A DNA stretch of 64,000 nt from Salvia splendens (GCF_004379255.2 NC_056040.1:26874852-26938851); one strand, 5' to 3'. Counted from the first letter of the stretch, positions 32,466-44,020 are shown. Translations and numbers: made by a program. The notes: generated by a model not told the origin, from the letters alone.

Positions 32466-34064
32466 TCAGCTTCCAGAAGTTGCATCCGCTGCAGCTACAG
32501 CGGAAACCTTATCCCCTATTGAGCCACCTGCATTTGGTACAGTATCGACTGAGGATGCCCCGGTAGGTGAGGTCGACTGTGTGGTCAAACCAGAGAGCTT
32601 TGGTTGGCTCAAGGCATGGCAATGTGGGCAGTAGTAAGTAACATATGGATACTCTTCTTTCCTTGCCAGACCTGAAAATATGTAAAGCAAGAGAATGTGC
32701 ATCGTTTAATCACACACCATAAATTCAATCTAGACGCTAGGTACGTGAAACGAGAGAAGTAGTCACTGTTTACCATTGTGCATGTGGCAGTTTCCACATA
32801 TTAGTGCGTACGACTGTGTTGGATCGTCTCCCACGAGTAAAGCAGCAAATCGAGCTATCCATCCCCCATCGTTTGTTGGACCTGTTTGGGTGTGATGCTC
32901 TACAATCATCTGATGTGTAATTGCATTTTTTGTACTGGTATTTGTACGGGATGGTTTCCTATTTCGTAGCCCATTAGTTCTTTCAACTTTCATGCCATTG
33001 CTCTTTCCAGTAGAAACATTCTGTTTAGAATCATCTTCCATGTATAGTTTCAGACCAGAATCTGCACCCAACTTGGCCGCCAGCACTGTGGCAGCAGCTG
33101 CCTTGGCAGCCGGATCAGTGTCGTACCTCTGCATCGAATAATTTATACACATTTGTGATGAGATAGTAAGGGAATATGAGTAATTATACTGTCACCCCTA
33201 CCTGTATCAGCTGTTGAGTAGTATAATAATTTGTTCTCTCTTTCAGTTCATCTACTTTTGCTTGCCTCTCCGCTCGAAGCTTTTCAAGCATCTTCTTGTC
33301 TTTCTGATCAACTGCAAGATGTATCGATAATTCAGTACAGTTTCCGCAGGGGCAGAGTTGCAAGAATAATTCAGATAAATGGTAAAGCTGTAAGCCAATT
33401 CTGGCAAAGAGCTAGACTATAATGACAGGAATCTATCAGATCATGACACATTTACAGATATCTGGATTAGAATACTTCCATTTTCCTTCTAACAAAGCAT
33501 GTATGCACGCAAGCAAACACAGAGAGCGAGAGCAAGAGAAAGAGCAGTAAAATGCTTACACATCCTTGTGAAGGTGAAGTAAGTAATGTAAGATAATGCC
33601 GGCAGCAGAAACACTGGGAAGACTAGCAGCGCTCTCATTTTCCAGTCCGAGACTAAAGCTCTTGTGGTCATGATAGCATACCCTAATGCCATCGCCTGAG
33701 AAGTTATAAATACTAACAGAGTCATATCAAATTCCAACTAACCCCCATTTGTTGCCGCAGTGACGAGCATATCAAAAGACATAGCCATCAACTAGCAAAC
33801 AATTTACCTCGAGAAGAAGTGAGAATAGCATCAGGTGCCTACTCATTCTCCGCCAGCTATTCGAACGTCTCGTGATCCTTGAAAGAATAGTGGCCTCTTC
33901 TTTGGATATATGTATTGCAACCTCTTTTCAAAATCATCCCCATGTAATCTAAATATCGCACCCCATAGTCTTGATAACAACCCTTTTCTCTTCTTCACTG
34001 TTTTCGTTTTGATCTCAGTCGATGCGGTAGGCTCTTTAACATCGTCCTTAGAAGCTGCAGCCAT
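32466..34064 (-). CDS. LNP: Lunapark-type ER membrane protein gene, frameshifted in exon 1
   Basis: Five coding exons on the minus strand: 34064-33808, 33695-33560, 33311-33202, 33128-32774 and 32671-32466, all joined by GT-AG sites. The product resembles Lunapark, which stabilises three-way junctions of the ER network in plants and animals. The visible parts are a basic N-terminus with GLLSRLWGAIFRLHGDDF, two hydrophobic segments flanking TRALVSDWKMRALL, a coiled coil with KVDELKERTNYYTTQQLIQ, a polar linker, and a zinc ribbon made of CGNC and, across the exon 4/5 join, YYCPHC. The reading frame would give about 353 residues, but exon 1 has two extra bases in an ATATAT run near 33904-33911. 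As read, the protein stops after 73 residues. All later exons are intact and in phase, so this is either a recent null allele or an assembly error. A likely leader intron ends just before the ATG. Confidence 0.88.
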
Positions 34065-34153
34065 CCCCTGCTACATGGAAGACCAGAATTTAAACTCTCA
34101 AGTCACTTTTCACCATAAATTTTCCACAAAATAAGTCAGGACACGACTACTAA

Positions 34154-34324
34154 GGCCCTTCTTGGTATGATGGAATGGAATGTGATTCGTACTTCCATTC
34201 TATTCATTTGCTTGATACAACGGAATGAAGGATGAAATGGAATGAAAATGCAAAGAAAATGTCATTTCATTCCTATCTTCATTCCATTTCCATCTTATTC
34301 CATTTCGTCATATCAAAAAGGACC
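34154..34324. mobile_element. Short TIR MITE with TAA duplication in the Lunapark leader region
   Basis: 171 bp, starting GGCCCTTCTTGGTATGATGG and ending, on the other strand, GGTCCTTTTTGATATGACGA. TAA stands at both sides (34151-34153 and 34325-34327), which fits PIF/Harbinger or related MITEs. ATGGAATGGAATG-type words recur inside both ends. It lies 90 bp upstream of the Lunapark ATG, probably in an intron of the leader. Confidence 0.75.
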
Positions 34325-35156
34325 TAAGTACTCGTAAACAGCTAGCAAAACACAAAACCGAGTAAGAACAAGGATTGAGCTAAAAAAACAACTACTTGGA
34401 AAGGGTATACACACAGGACTCCTGCAAGAAGCAGCTAGATAAACCACAAGGATCAATAGAATTGAAATGGGAAAAGTTAATATAATAGTAATAAATGAAT
34501 AAAGTCTCCCCTGAAATGAAAATTTAAACCCCAAGTAATGTTATAATCTGACCTTTGTCCTGATTGGAGCTGTCTCTGAAAAAGCCAAATCTGGATATGA
34601 AATTTGAAGTGCTGTAGAATGTAGATCTTTCAAATGGAAATAATGAGGAGAGAAATTCAAAGCAGCAACTGCCAACTGCCACCAACCATGTTTCAACAAT
34701 CATCATTGTTACATCGCAAAACAAACATTTTTGGGATTGTATTTCTTAATGTCATTTCCTTATTAACTTGTGTTGTGATTCATTAAAAATATTCGTCACT
34801 ACATTTGTTTAATCTTTTTGGAGTTCAAAACTCTAAAACATTCTAAACTTGATTGTTATTGAATCATATCTGCTTAATCTTTTAGGTGATTAAATGTAAA
34901 AAAAACTATACTTCTCCATTTGTATCAAAAGTTTTTCAGTATAAAAACATGTCAGTAGGATTAAAAAATAAAGCAGACTGCAAATGGAAGGTGAAGCATG
35001 CATCTCTGTAAAAATTGGTAGCTTGTTAGCGCATATTCATTCCAAAAGAGCTAAGTAATTTCTCTGTGTGGCACCCAAATCTACCTCTAAACACACATCA
35101 ATCACATCACTATGAACCAAAACTAAAACTTCCAACTCTTATTTGCTGAATTTGAA
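34325..35156. other. Lunapark leader/upstream region, no separate gene
   Basis: A possible leader exon ends near 34555 on the minus strand at AAAG followed by GTCAGA. Upstream of about 34740 the DNA is AT-rich, with no clear TATA box that I can single out and no other gene. Confidence 0.4.
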
Positions 35157-35405
35157 CTATATATATATATATATATATAGGGTCATGATCTATGGCAAAC
35201 ACCTCTTAACCATATAACTAGAGAACAAATAATAGCCACAAGATTAAAAAAATCAAGAGTTAATATTAATTTTCGAATTTAATGAGATATTAGCTCCCTC
35301 AATCACAAATTTACTCCATAATAACAAGTCAGGGGTATTATTGTCATTGCGGATCGAATTAAATCCAAAATCATGTTAGGTGCAAAATTGAATTCATTGA
35401 GAAAT

Positions 35406-35684
35406 TCATTGAGAAACGGCGATGAGAGGGAAGGCGAGTAGGAGGATGAGGCTGCGGAGGAGGCTGCTGACCTCGATCGCCACGAGCATGAAGTAAGGGA
35501 AGGAGGAGCGGGAGATCAGGAGCATTCCGTCGAGATCCGCCGCGATTGAGTGGCGGTTCGAGCTGTAGGTGGTGGAGCCGTAGACGATGGAGGTGCAGTC
35601 GGTGTAGACGGTGGCGGCTCGCTCGATGAAGCTGATCGGCGTCAGCGGCCTTGAATTGAGCGGACTTGGCTTCAGCTGATCCAT
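35406..35684 (-). pseudogene. Chimeric open frame: acyl-activating enzyme N-terminus fused to GPAT piece
   Basis: A 92-codon open frame on the minus strand. Residues 1-40 ([18 protein letters not shown] and neighbours) match the N-terminus of plant peroxisomal acyl-activating enzymes such as AAE1. From about residue 47, [20 protein letters not shown] matches the start of plant glycerol-3-phosphate acyltransferases (GPAT4/6/8 type), where the DLDGT motif normally begins a phosphatase-like domain; here T is M. The two pieces are in the same direction and in frame. Neither enzyme's catalytic core is complete, so no activity is expected, though a small protein could be made. Fusions like this are typical of gene-capturing elements. 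Confidence 0.7.
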
Positions 35685-35887
35685 TTGATTTTGGTTTCTG
35701 CGAAAGCTGTGTACAAATTAGTTTTTAATTAATATCGTAATAGTATTGTTGATACGCGTAACCATATTGTAATTGAAGTCACTTTAGCTATTCATAAAAA
35801 AACATGAAAAACATAAAAAAACACCAGGTGCGAAGAAGCGAAAATCTGCCAAGAAGAAGAAGGAATATCAAATTCATTCCAACAATC

Positions 35888-36778
35888 ACTTTTGTAAACA
35901 AGAGTGAAGTAAAATCACAATAAGAGTGATGTGTTTTGTAAACAAGAGTGAAGTAAAATCACAATAAGAGTGATGTGTTTTGTAAACAAGAGTGAAGTAA
36001 AATCAGAATAAGAGTGATGTGTTTTGTTAACAAGAGTGAAGTAAAATCAGAATAAGAGTGATGTGTTTTGTTAACAAGAGTGAAGTAAAATCAGAATAAG
36101 AGTGATGTGTTTTGTAACAAGAGTGAAGTAAAATCACAATAAGAGTGATGTGTTTTGTAAACAAAAGTGAAGTAAAATCATGCTAAGAGTGATGTTTTTG
36201 TAAACAAGAGTGAAGTAAAATCATAATAAGAGTGATGTGTTTTGTTAACAAGAGTGAAGTAAAATCAGAATAGAGTGATGTGTTTTGTAAACAAGAGTAA
36301 ACTAAAATCAGAATAAGAGTGATGTGTTTTTTAACAAGAGGGAAGTAAAATCAGAATAAGAGTGATGTGTTTTGTTAACAAGAGTGAAGTAAATCACAAT
36401 AAGAGTGATGTGTTTTGTAAACAAGAGTGAAGTAAAATCATTCGAATAGTGATGTGTTTTGTAAACAAAAGTGAAGTAAAATCATGCTAAGAGTGATGTG
36501 TTTTGTTAACAAGAGTGAAGTAAAATCATGCTAAGAGTGATGTGTTTTGTTAACAAGAGTGAAGTAAAATCAGAATAAGAGTGATGTGTTTTATAAACAA
36601 GAGTGAAGTAAAATCAGAATAAGAGTGATGTGTTTTGTTAATAATAGTGAAGTAAAATCAGAATAATAGTGATGTGTTTTGTTAACAAAATCACAATAAG
36701 AGTGATGTGTTTTGTAAACAAGAGTGAAGTAAAATCACAATAAGAGTGATGTGTTTTGTAAACAAGAGTGAAGTAAAA
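35888..36778. repeat. 44-bp tandem array of A3
   Basis: About 20 units of the repeat seen in A1 and A2. Here many units read TTTTGTTAACAAGAGTGAAG, which adds a GTTAAC word that is absent or rare in the other two copies. Units at the two ends of the array are alike and the middle ones vary more. Confidence 0.9.
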
Positions 36779-37039
36779 ATTTTTATACTCATTCATGTGG
36801 CAAAGCAAAAATCCATAATTGGATTTATATTTCTGATCCTAGAAAACAAAATAATCCAAAAACACATTGGAAAGGTTTATACTTATTAATTACTATCATC
36901 AAAATGTTGTGTTTAACCTAATATGTCAATAAACCCAAGTACCCAACTACTGATATATTCTCAACAACCAATCTTTCAATGTTTCTCGATTTTACATGTT
37001 ACATTGAATTGAACAGCAATAATTCAATTCATTTAAGGT

Positions 37040-37246
37040 CCATCCTCCAGTGTTGATTGAACGATTGATCTGTTCTTGAAGCTCCCAGTTGCGATGAGAA
37101 GCTTGGCTCAGTCGCTCCCTCAATTCGTTCAACTCATGCTCTGCCTTTGCCATATCTGCCAACGACTTCAATTGCACCTCCATGCTAGCAGCCCTCTCCT
37201 CAGCCAACGCCTTCTCCAGATTCGAAATACTCTCCTTCAGCCTCGA
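37040..37246 (-). pseudogene. Captured AIG1/IAN-like coiled-coil fragment
   Basis: The minus-strand frame has [20 protein letters not shown], then [13 protein letters not shown] and ELQEQINRS. Plant AIG1/IAN (GIMAP-type) GTPases end in a coiled coil of this style after their GTP-binding domain, which is missing here. The match is by style and several words, so another coiled-coil family is possible. It is cargo of element A3 and meets the B-box piece head-to-head near 37247. Confidence 0.45.
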
Positions 37247-37249
37247 CTC

Positions 37250-37429
37250 ATGGCGATGGTTTACTGCAAGTCCGACGGCGCCGCCCTGTGCCTCAATTGC
37301 GACAGCTACGTCCACTCTGCTAACGCCGTCTCGCTCCACCACCTCCGCTCTCTAATCTGTGACCGCTGGGGCAGAGCTGACCGCCGGAATCCCCACTCCT
37401 CTCCGTTGGGATCAAATCACGTAATTTGA
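37250..37429 (+). pseudogene. Captured B-box zinc finger fragment (CONSTANS-like/BBX)
   Basis: From the ATG at 37256 the frame reads [20 protein letters not shown], continuing [12 protein letters not shown] and then LICDRWG. Plant B-box proteins have C..C...A.LC..CD..VHSAN.LS.(R/K)H.R, and the fragment keeps the second half of box 1 with its CxxC, VH and HxxR-type positions. The first CxxC is lost at the junction and the second box is cut short. No CCT domain follows. It is a captured exon piece in A3. Confidence 0.7.
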
Positions 37430-37686
37430 TCGCTGATTTAAATTTGATAATGTACCTTCCAAAAATACCCTTGGCCTATTTTGTATTATTAAAATAAATA
37501 ATATTTGTTCCATTAAGATGTGTGGCTGAGATTTGTTCTCTAGTTATACACTTAAGATTAGTTATAGGATTGTATATATATGTTACAAATCCCTTTTCCA
37601 AGGATTGTCAAACCTACCTGCTAATTAACCCTGAGGAGGAGGAAGGCGGGGGGCTTCAACAACCAATCAACAGCTTCCGTTCAACG

Positions 37687-40600
37687 TCAGTTATGAAATC
37701 TGATTCCTCTGTGATGTCTCAACTTGGCAAGAGCGTCTTGAGTTTTACCATGCTTTATATCAACATAAATAGCAGTAAGAATAGCTTGGGAACTATTCGG
37801 TATATCAGAAAATGCGTTGGTTAGAAATCGTTCAGCCTGCTCTAAGTCTCCCTGCAGTGCAAAGTGGGCAGCAAAATTTGCACAGAACAGCCCCCTAGCT
37901 TCCTCAGGGCTGGAAAACACTAAGGCTAGGGATTCATCTCCTATTGTGCCACCATGTGACTCATCAGTGTCAGCCACTTTTTCCACTGTCCACTTCTCAC
38001 AGTCGTCTTGGGAGTATGGAAGCTTAATATTGTTACTGTCGGGCATGTACATCGCCAAATGCTCAGCAGCTTCCTTTGGCCTATTTAACAGGCATAACGC
38101 CTCTGCAGCATACACTGTGCCTAAAAATATGTACATCTTTGAGCAGTCAGGAAGTTTTAGTAGGGACCTTGCTGTTGAAAGAGCTTTTGAGGGATCTCCT
38201 AGTGCCAACTCAACAAATGCTAAATCAGCAAGCACGGCTTGTCTTATCATCAGGTTCTCCTTCAAGAGAATACGTTCGTAATCAAGAATGGAGTTATCCA
38301 ACGTGCCACCCAGAATTTTTCCGCCCGTGTGTTCTTTTACTTTACCATTGGCATTAGCTGGACTTGAGCTAGAAGCTACAGTAGGTGCTTTGGGATCACC
38401 ACCAGTGGCATTCTTGACATTTGAACTCGGCAATAGTGGTGCTTCTCCCGACTCATTTTCCTCAGAACCGGGGGCCTTGGCAGCCCTGAAATAGTTTGTG
38501 TCAGAGTCTAATAAGAACAAAGCATTTACAAGGGCCTGCCGGGCAAGAGACATCGAGATATCAGGATGTTTTCCATCAAATGTAATTGAACTTTCCATTC
38601 CAACATATCTTCCCTGACCATTGGATGAACCATATCTTAGAGCAAGCTGTCTCCATTTCCCCCTGCCAATGACATTGGCTTCGATCTCAGAAACCGCAAA
38701 TGCTGCTGATGATTTTATTAATCCCTTATCTAGGGCCATCAAACAGCACTCAGCCATTCTTAACCATAGAAGAGGTCTGTTATAAAAGATAAGGCTGGCC
38801 TTTTGAAAGCAGCGAGCTGCATGAAAGGGTCTGCCACGGGCTAATGATTGAACACCACAATTATACATAATCAGGAGGGATTTATCCTGAGACAAAGTTA
38901 AAAGTTTTGGAGGCTTCTCTTTCCGTGCAGCTGAGCTACTACTTAAGGCTTTGGAAAAAAATACTCCTGATGTATGATGCTTACCAAGCCGATAATAGAT
39001 GCAGCCAAGATCATTGTAGTACATGCTAGAGAATTCCATCTCAATGCTGTTAGTTGATGCCATCAAAAGCTTAATTGCTTTGCGGTGGTTTCCACAAACA
39101 TATTCAAGTTGTGACTTTAGGTAGAGAGCCAGGGGATAATCTTTGCCACGAATCAGATTCATAGCTATCTTCACCTCACGCTTGGCTGCTTTCAGGTTCC
39201 TGGTGAGAAGCAGAAAGCGAACCTTGTAAAGATGTAACTTAAGCTTTAAATCAGCAGTTGATATCAAACCCTCTGGTTGGATTCTTTGAAGATCATTAGC
39301 AGAGACAATGCCAGGTCTTTGAAGATTTTGTCCACTTATGTCAAGAGAAGATAGTAACCGCAAATGTTCATCTTCAAGTGCTTCCTCCGATAATGTTCTA
39401 GTTAAGGAATTATCTGAAGTAGAATCAGGGTGAGAACCATCTTGAAGGGTCGAATTGTTGGAAAATGATGTAGATTTTGAAACTAATAGAGGTTGTTGGT
39501 GTGCCAAGGATCCATTATCTACTTGATTGCCCACACTGCTAACATAAACCTTCTCCATGTAGCTTATCACATCCTGAAACAAACAAAAAAAAATCATACT
39601 TACTCACTATCAAGTGGCATAATTGAGCAACGGTAGATACTGATATCAATGCCAAAAGAATTACTCCGTCCGTCCCGGCTAAGATGACACATTTCTTAGT
39701 CAGCACAAGATTTTAGATGTGATTTTAGATGTTGTTGGTTAATGTGTTTGATTGAAGAGAAAAGGTGGGTGTAAGAATTAAATGGAGATAAAAAGAGAGT
39801 TGAGTATTTTAATTGGAGAGAGAAAAAGTGGTTGGGTTAATTAATTGGAGAAAGAATGTTGCTTTATTGTTTCCAAAAATAGAAAATGTGTGATCTTATT
39901 TGGGATAAATTGAAAAGAAAAGTTTGTCATCTTAGCTCGGACGGAGTGAGTAATATTCTGCTGGGAACTGACAAATCAAGAGGCAGATAACAGGGCTTAC
40001 AGCACACTGATAATATATATCTAACACAAAAATGTAACTTAAATTAGAGGCTTATCTCCATACACTACGAAGTAGCAGCTTAACCAAATAAAAATGATCA
40101 AACCATGCAGTTTCAACTTGTCAAATATTAATACTCCCTCCATCCCAAGATAAGCGAGTCATATTCCTTTTTGGGATGTCCCACTATAAGTGAGCCATTT
40201 CCCTTTTTGGCAAAAAAATTCTCTCTCACTTTATTCTCCACCTACTTTATTCCCTCTTCACTCCTCTAATTTTCTCTTTCTCATACTTTACTCTCTCCAC
40301 TTTAACTATTTAAATACCAATTCATTAAATCCCGTGCCCAAAAGAAGCGCTTCGCTTATCTTGGGACGGAGGGAGTATAAAGAATCTCCAACTGGTAATA
40401 AAGCTAGTAGCTTATAAGATGTTCCTTTTCCATTAAGCACCATCTCCAATCAGAATGTAAGTATTCCCAAACATCAGGGAAGGGTGAAAGAATACAAAAT
40501 GCACAGAAAGGGAATGGACAACCTCGTCACCAGAGAACTACAAATTTACATTCGGCCACCTAACTCTACCTACAACAATCAATTGATTAAAGCTTCTCTC

Positions 40601-43569
40601 TTAAATGCAGTACAATTTGTTTAGTGTCTTTGATCCATGATTAGAAGTTTCAAAACAACTGAAGAATTACTGCAAGAAACTTCAAAGCTAGAAACATGAT
40701 ATTATAAGAGATCCAAATTGCTAAATGACAGCTGTAAGAAAAAAGACAAGCATCTTTCCATTTCAGTCATATTGCGACTTTAGAGACATCTAAACAATTT
40801 CATGCCATCTTCAGAGAAAATTTATCCTAAAAATATATCATTTCAGATTTGCCAACAATACATGTAGAATCATTCACAACCACTTCTCTGATCGCTCTAC
40901 CACAATATACAGTCTCAAGGAACAATATCCTGGAAAAAGATGGTATAAAACAAATCCTAAAGTTATTTCATGGTGAAAGAAACAAATAAAAATATACATG
41001 CACAACACAGATAGACCAACTTTTATAGGAAAAGCGCAGCTTATCAAATGCAGAGAGCATATATTCCAACAGTAACTTTTGTTTTAATAGAGGAAGAACT
41101 CGCTAATAGAAACTATTTTACTTCAAAGGCATATTAGGGTTGCTTGGGTGGGCAACAACAACCCTATTTAAGAGACTTTAGTTTATGCAACCTTGCAAAT
41201 TCCTTTAACGTTAATCTTTTCTATGAAAGGTTAGGTAAGCCAAGATTCAGATTGAGATCAATGAAATGCCTAATCATTTTTACATGAGTACAGTTATATA
41301 CACCCCAAAATCCAAATTATGAGGAAAAATTAATTGATGAAGAGAAATCTTTATTTGTGCTCTTTCTTTGTATTTATACCTTGTTTAAATCAAAGAACCC
41401 TCAGCCATAAAAGTATAGAACAAAACCTGTTGCTTAATCCCCTCAATACTTTTGTACCATTTGAAAAGAATACACATTTAATTTAACATAGAATGAACTT
41501 ACGGCAGATCTTGATGCATTATGAGAAAGTAATGCGACGTCTAGCAGCAAAAGGCATATACACAGAGCTGTCCCCTGCATGTGATAGCATAGAACTCAAC
41601 CAGAAGAAAAAAAGGTATCAAGATATGAGATTCTCAATAAATTACAGGTTCTACCTCACGAATAGGTTCAATGGTCTGATACAAAGTGTCCAAATATGAG
41701 AATGATCTTGCAAATTCATGAAGATGGTACCAGATGACTGCCTGCAGTCAGATCCATGAATGGATATGTGAAGTTAAAGACAACCTGAACTTCAGGATCA
41801 AGAAAATGCCAAGATGAACATAGACATACTATGTTGTAAGTTGCCACTGAGATATCAAATTCATAACTGCGCACAATAGATGAAATAAGATGTCGGGGAG
41901 CACTATTTCCCTTGATGCTGGAAGTCTGTTCGCCTCCATTGTTGCTGGAAACCTCTAAGTGTTCTCCAGATGCACATGCAAGTTCTTCACTTTGTTCCTA
42001 AATTAAGGGAAAAACAAAATCAATTGGAGATAAAAGAAGTAAAACATAAAAACTCAAATATGTTAGGTAATTTATATATCTACACAAAACACTATATAGA
42101 GTGGACCAAATAGTCTCTAGTAATATAAGAAGATAGCATGTAAAAAGTTTAAGAAGAAGATGAGGAACTATTTCCAGTGAGGCAAAATGCACAGTATGCA
42201 CCACAGGGTTTCATATAGAAGTTGTAACAAGTGATTTTGGTTAAATTAAGCATACATACAAAGACTATCATAAACTGACATGATATGCTTCTTCGTGCAA
42301 AAGCTGACAACCTAAACACCGGTTACACTGCAAACATTTGTTTTCACATGCATATTTGCACTTAATACAAAGCATATATATTTATCATATATAGACAAGT
42401 GAAACACTAGCAAAATCACTCAGAATATAGCATGCATGAACTTGAACACCAGTATATATACCACATACTCAAGCACATAACATGAACAACTGTATTGCAA
42501 ACCACTATATATTATCCCGGAGGTAAAAGATCAACAAAGACATGCCCCACACATCCAGCATAGGAAGTCAGCTTGTCCAATTTGAAGTGTAGTGAGAAGC
42601 ATGCCTAACCAAACTTCTACGAGGTTGGGGAGAAGTGGTGTGGTGAGAGCATTTATCACAGGTCAAGAAACAGTACAGCAACTAGGCAAACATCTGATTT
42701 CTCTGTAGCACTACCACTGTAGTAAAAGATTTTTACAAGGTGAAAAACCAGAAACTGCAAGGCACATCACTGGAGCATTTTACTCATGCAGGCTAATCAT
42801 TTCATCTAAGTCTGTAACTCTTGAATAAGTCCTTGAAACCCTACATCGCGTGGTGTTGTAGTCATTTTGCTCTTTCAAATCTTATTCTCATGTTTCTTAT
42901 GTGTGTTGACATCCCACCATACTAACTAACCTTTCATTGTACAAGTCACTATATGAAATTTCCACACCATATATAATCTGGTAGGAGTGAATATCAAACC
43001 CACCTTACCAGCAAAACTGAAGTTGGTTTCTACTGTTTTTAACTGATGTCTATCAAATTTATTGGCAAAGAGAATATTCGTGAAACTGTGATTTTCATCC
43101 AATTAAATAGCATCCATTTCATTCACAAATCACACTTAATTTAACAAAAGACCTAAAGTTGAAGTGATTCCATGCACTATGAGGAAGAAGGCAGAGAGTG
43201 CCATTTAAACACAAACCTTGATTTTTTCCAGTGCTTTAATAAGCCTTCTAGGATCTGAACATCCACCTTGTAAGCTCTCAGCAATGGCAATATTATGACG
43301 CATCTAAAATGAAAAAACGAAATTAAAAATTCCATAACACAAGAAAATAATTGAAAATGCTCTAAAAACTACAACTTGGAACAATTCAGGAGAATGTAAT
43401 TGACCTTTGGATCATCCTCCTTCTGCAGTAACTGATTCAAAACTCTCAAACAGTCCGCGAACATCCCACTCTGAAAGAGCACGGCAGCCTCCTTAGCAAG
43501 ACCCTCTGTGGACGGTGATCCGTCTCTAGTATTCAATGTCACTGACGAAGAGGGGGAATCCATTGGCAC
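37687..43569 (-). CDS. CNOT10: CCR4-NOT complex subunit 10 (TPR protein)
   Basis: Six coding exons on the minus strand: 43569-43405, 43303-43217, 41997-41830, 41741-41655, 41574-41503 and 39573-37687. Each join is GT-AG, each exon is a whole number of codons (55, 29, 56, 29, 24 and 628), and the product is 821 residues, close to other plant CNOT10 homologues as I recall them. The N-terminus has EAAVLFQSGMFADCL, followed by further TPR-like helices (HNIAIAE, VATYNI, YHLHEFARS). The long last exon carries the conserved core with YNDLGCIYYRLGKHHTSGVF, then LLWLRMAECC and a C-terminal TPR (YVDIKHGKTQDALAKLRHH). CNOT10 is a scaffold subunit of the CCR4-NOT mRNA deadenylation complex, acting in the cytoplasm. 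Either ATG (43569 or 43563) could be the start. Introns 2 and 5 are long (1.2 and 1.9 kb), and intron 5 contains two MITEs. No defect was found. Confidence 0.93.
39664..39950. mobile_element. Stowaway MITE in CNOT10 intron 5
   Basis: TA-flanked; begins CTCCGTCCGTCCCGGCTAAG and ends with the inverse CTTAGCTCGGACGGAGTGAG. It lies about 90 bp from the splice acceptor of exon 6. Confidence 0.85.
40134..40375. mobile_element. Stowaway MITE in CNOT10 intron 5
   Basis: TA-flanked; begins CTCCCTCCATCCCAAGATAA and ends with the inverse TTATCTTGGGACGGAGGGAG. It belongs to the same subfamily as 30412-30654 (shared GCGAGTCA words). Confidence 0.9.
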
Positions 43570-43925
43570 GCAGATCGATGAACGAAACCCTAACCCTCAG
43601 TGTCAGCTACTGTAGAACTCGCATGCGAATTCGAATTTCAACACGAAATGAATCGGAGTTAGAAATGACTAAACCCTAACGATAAATGAAGGCTTCAGGA
43701 AGCTATGAAAGATGAAGATATACATAAACAACCATGTACGCATAGCATATCTCCTACTCCATCATTCCTAATCATCTTATAACATGTAAGTGATGATGGT
43801 ATTATTATTTTATTAAGTTGAGTGTGGGGTAGGAAATGATGGAGTAGGAGATCCGCCCTGGTACACGTACGTATATAATTTTATTGAGTTTGTATGGTGT
43901 ATGTATATATGTGGAGTATTTTTTT

Positions 43926-44020
43926 AGGGGTTAATCATAGATGTTCTCAACTTACGGAATTAGCTGACCGGATTTGAACTCGTGACCACAACTTTGTCCG
44001 ATCAATTATGCTACAATCCT
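43926..44020 (-). mobile_element. tRNA-derived SINE fragment
   Basis: On the minus strand TAGCATAATTGATCGGACAA is placed like an A box and GTTCAAATCC (43970-43979) is a perfect-looking B box, about 35 bp apart. It runs on into AACATCTATGATTAACCCC. It cannot form a full cloverleaf and lacks an acceptor stem, so it is not an intact tRNA gene. Plant SINE heads look like this. Confidence 0.55.

Larger units (their letters stand above)
35180..37573. mobile_element. Family A element, copy 3 (A3), with pieces of four host genes
   Basis: Left end GGGTCATGATCTATGGCAAA after a (TA)n run. The right part has TGTGGCTGAGATTTGTTCTC and CTAGTTATACACTTAAGATT, as in A1 and A2, but its last bases (GTTATAGGATTGTATATATA) differ from the usual GTTATATCTTGATCACTACC. 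Cargo in order: a chimeric open frame joining acyl-activating-enzyme and glycerol-3-phosphate acyltransferase pieces (-), the 44-bp array, an AIG1-like coiled coil (-) and a B-box zinc finger piece (+). The element ends about 110 bp past the CNOT10 stop codon and may affect the end of that transcript. Confidence 0.75.

Noticed and set aside
43926..44020. tRNA gene on the minus strand
   Set aside because: A and B box-like words are present, but no acceptor stem or anticodon arm can be folded; SINE origin is more likely.
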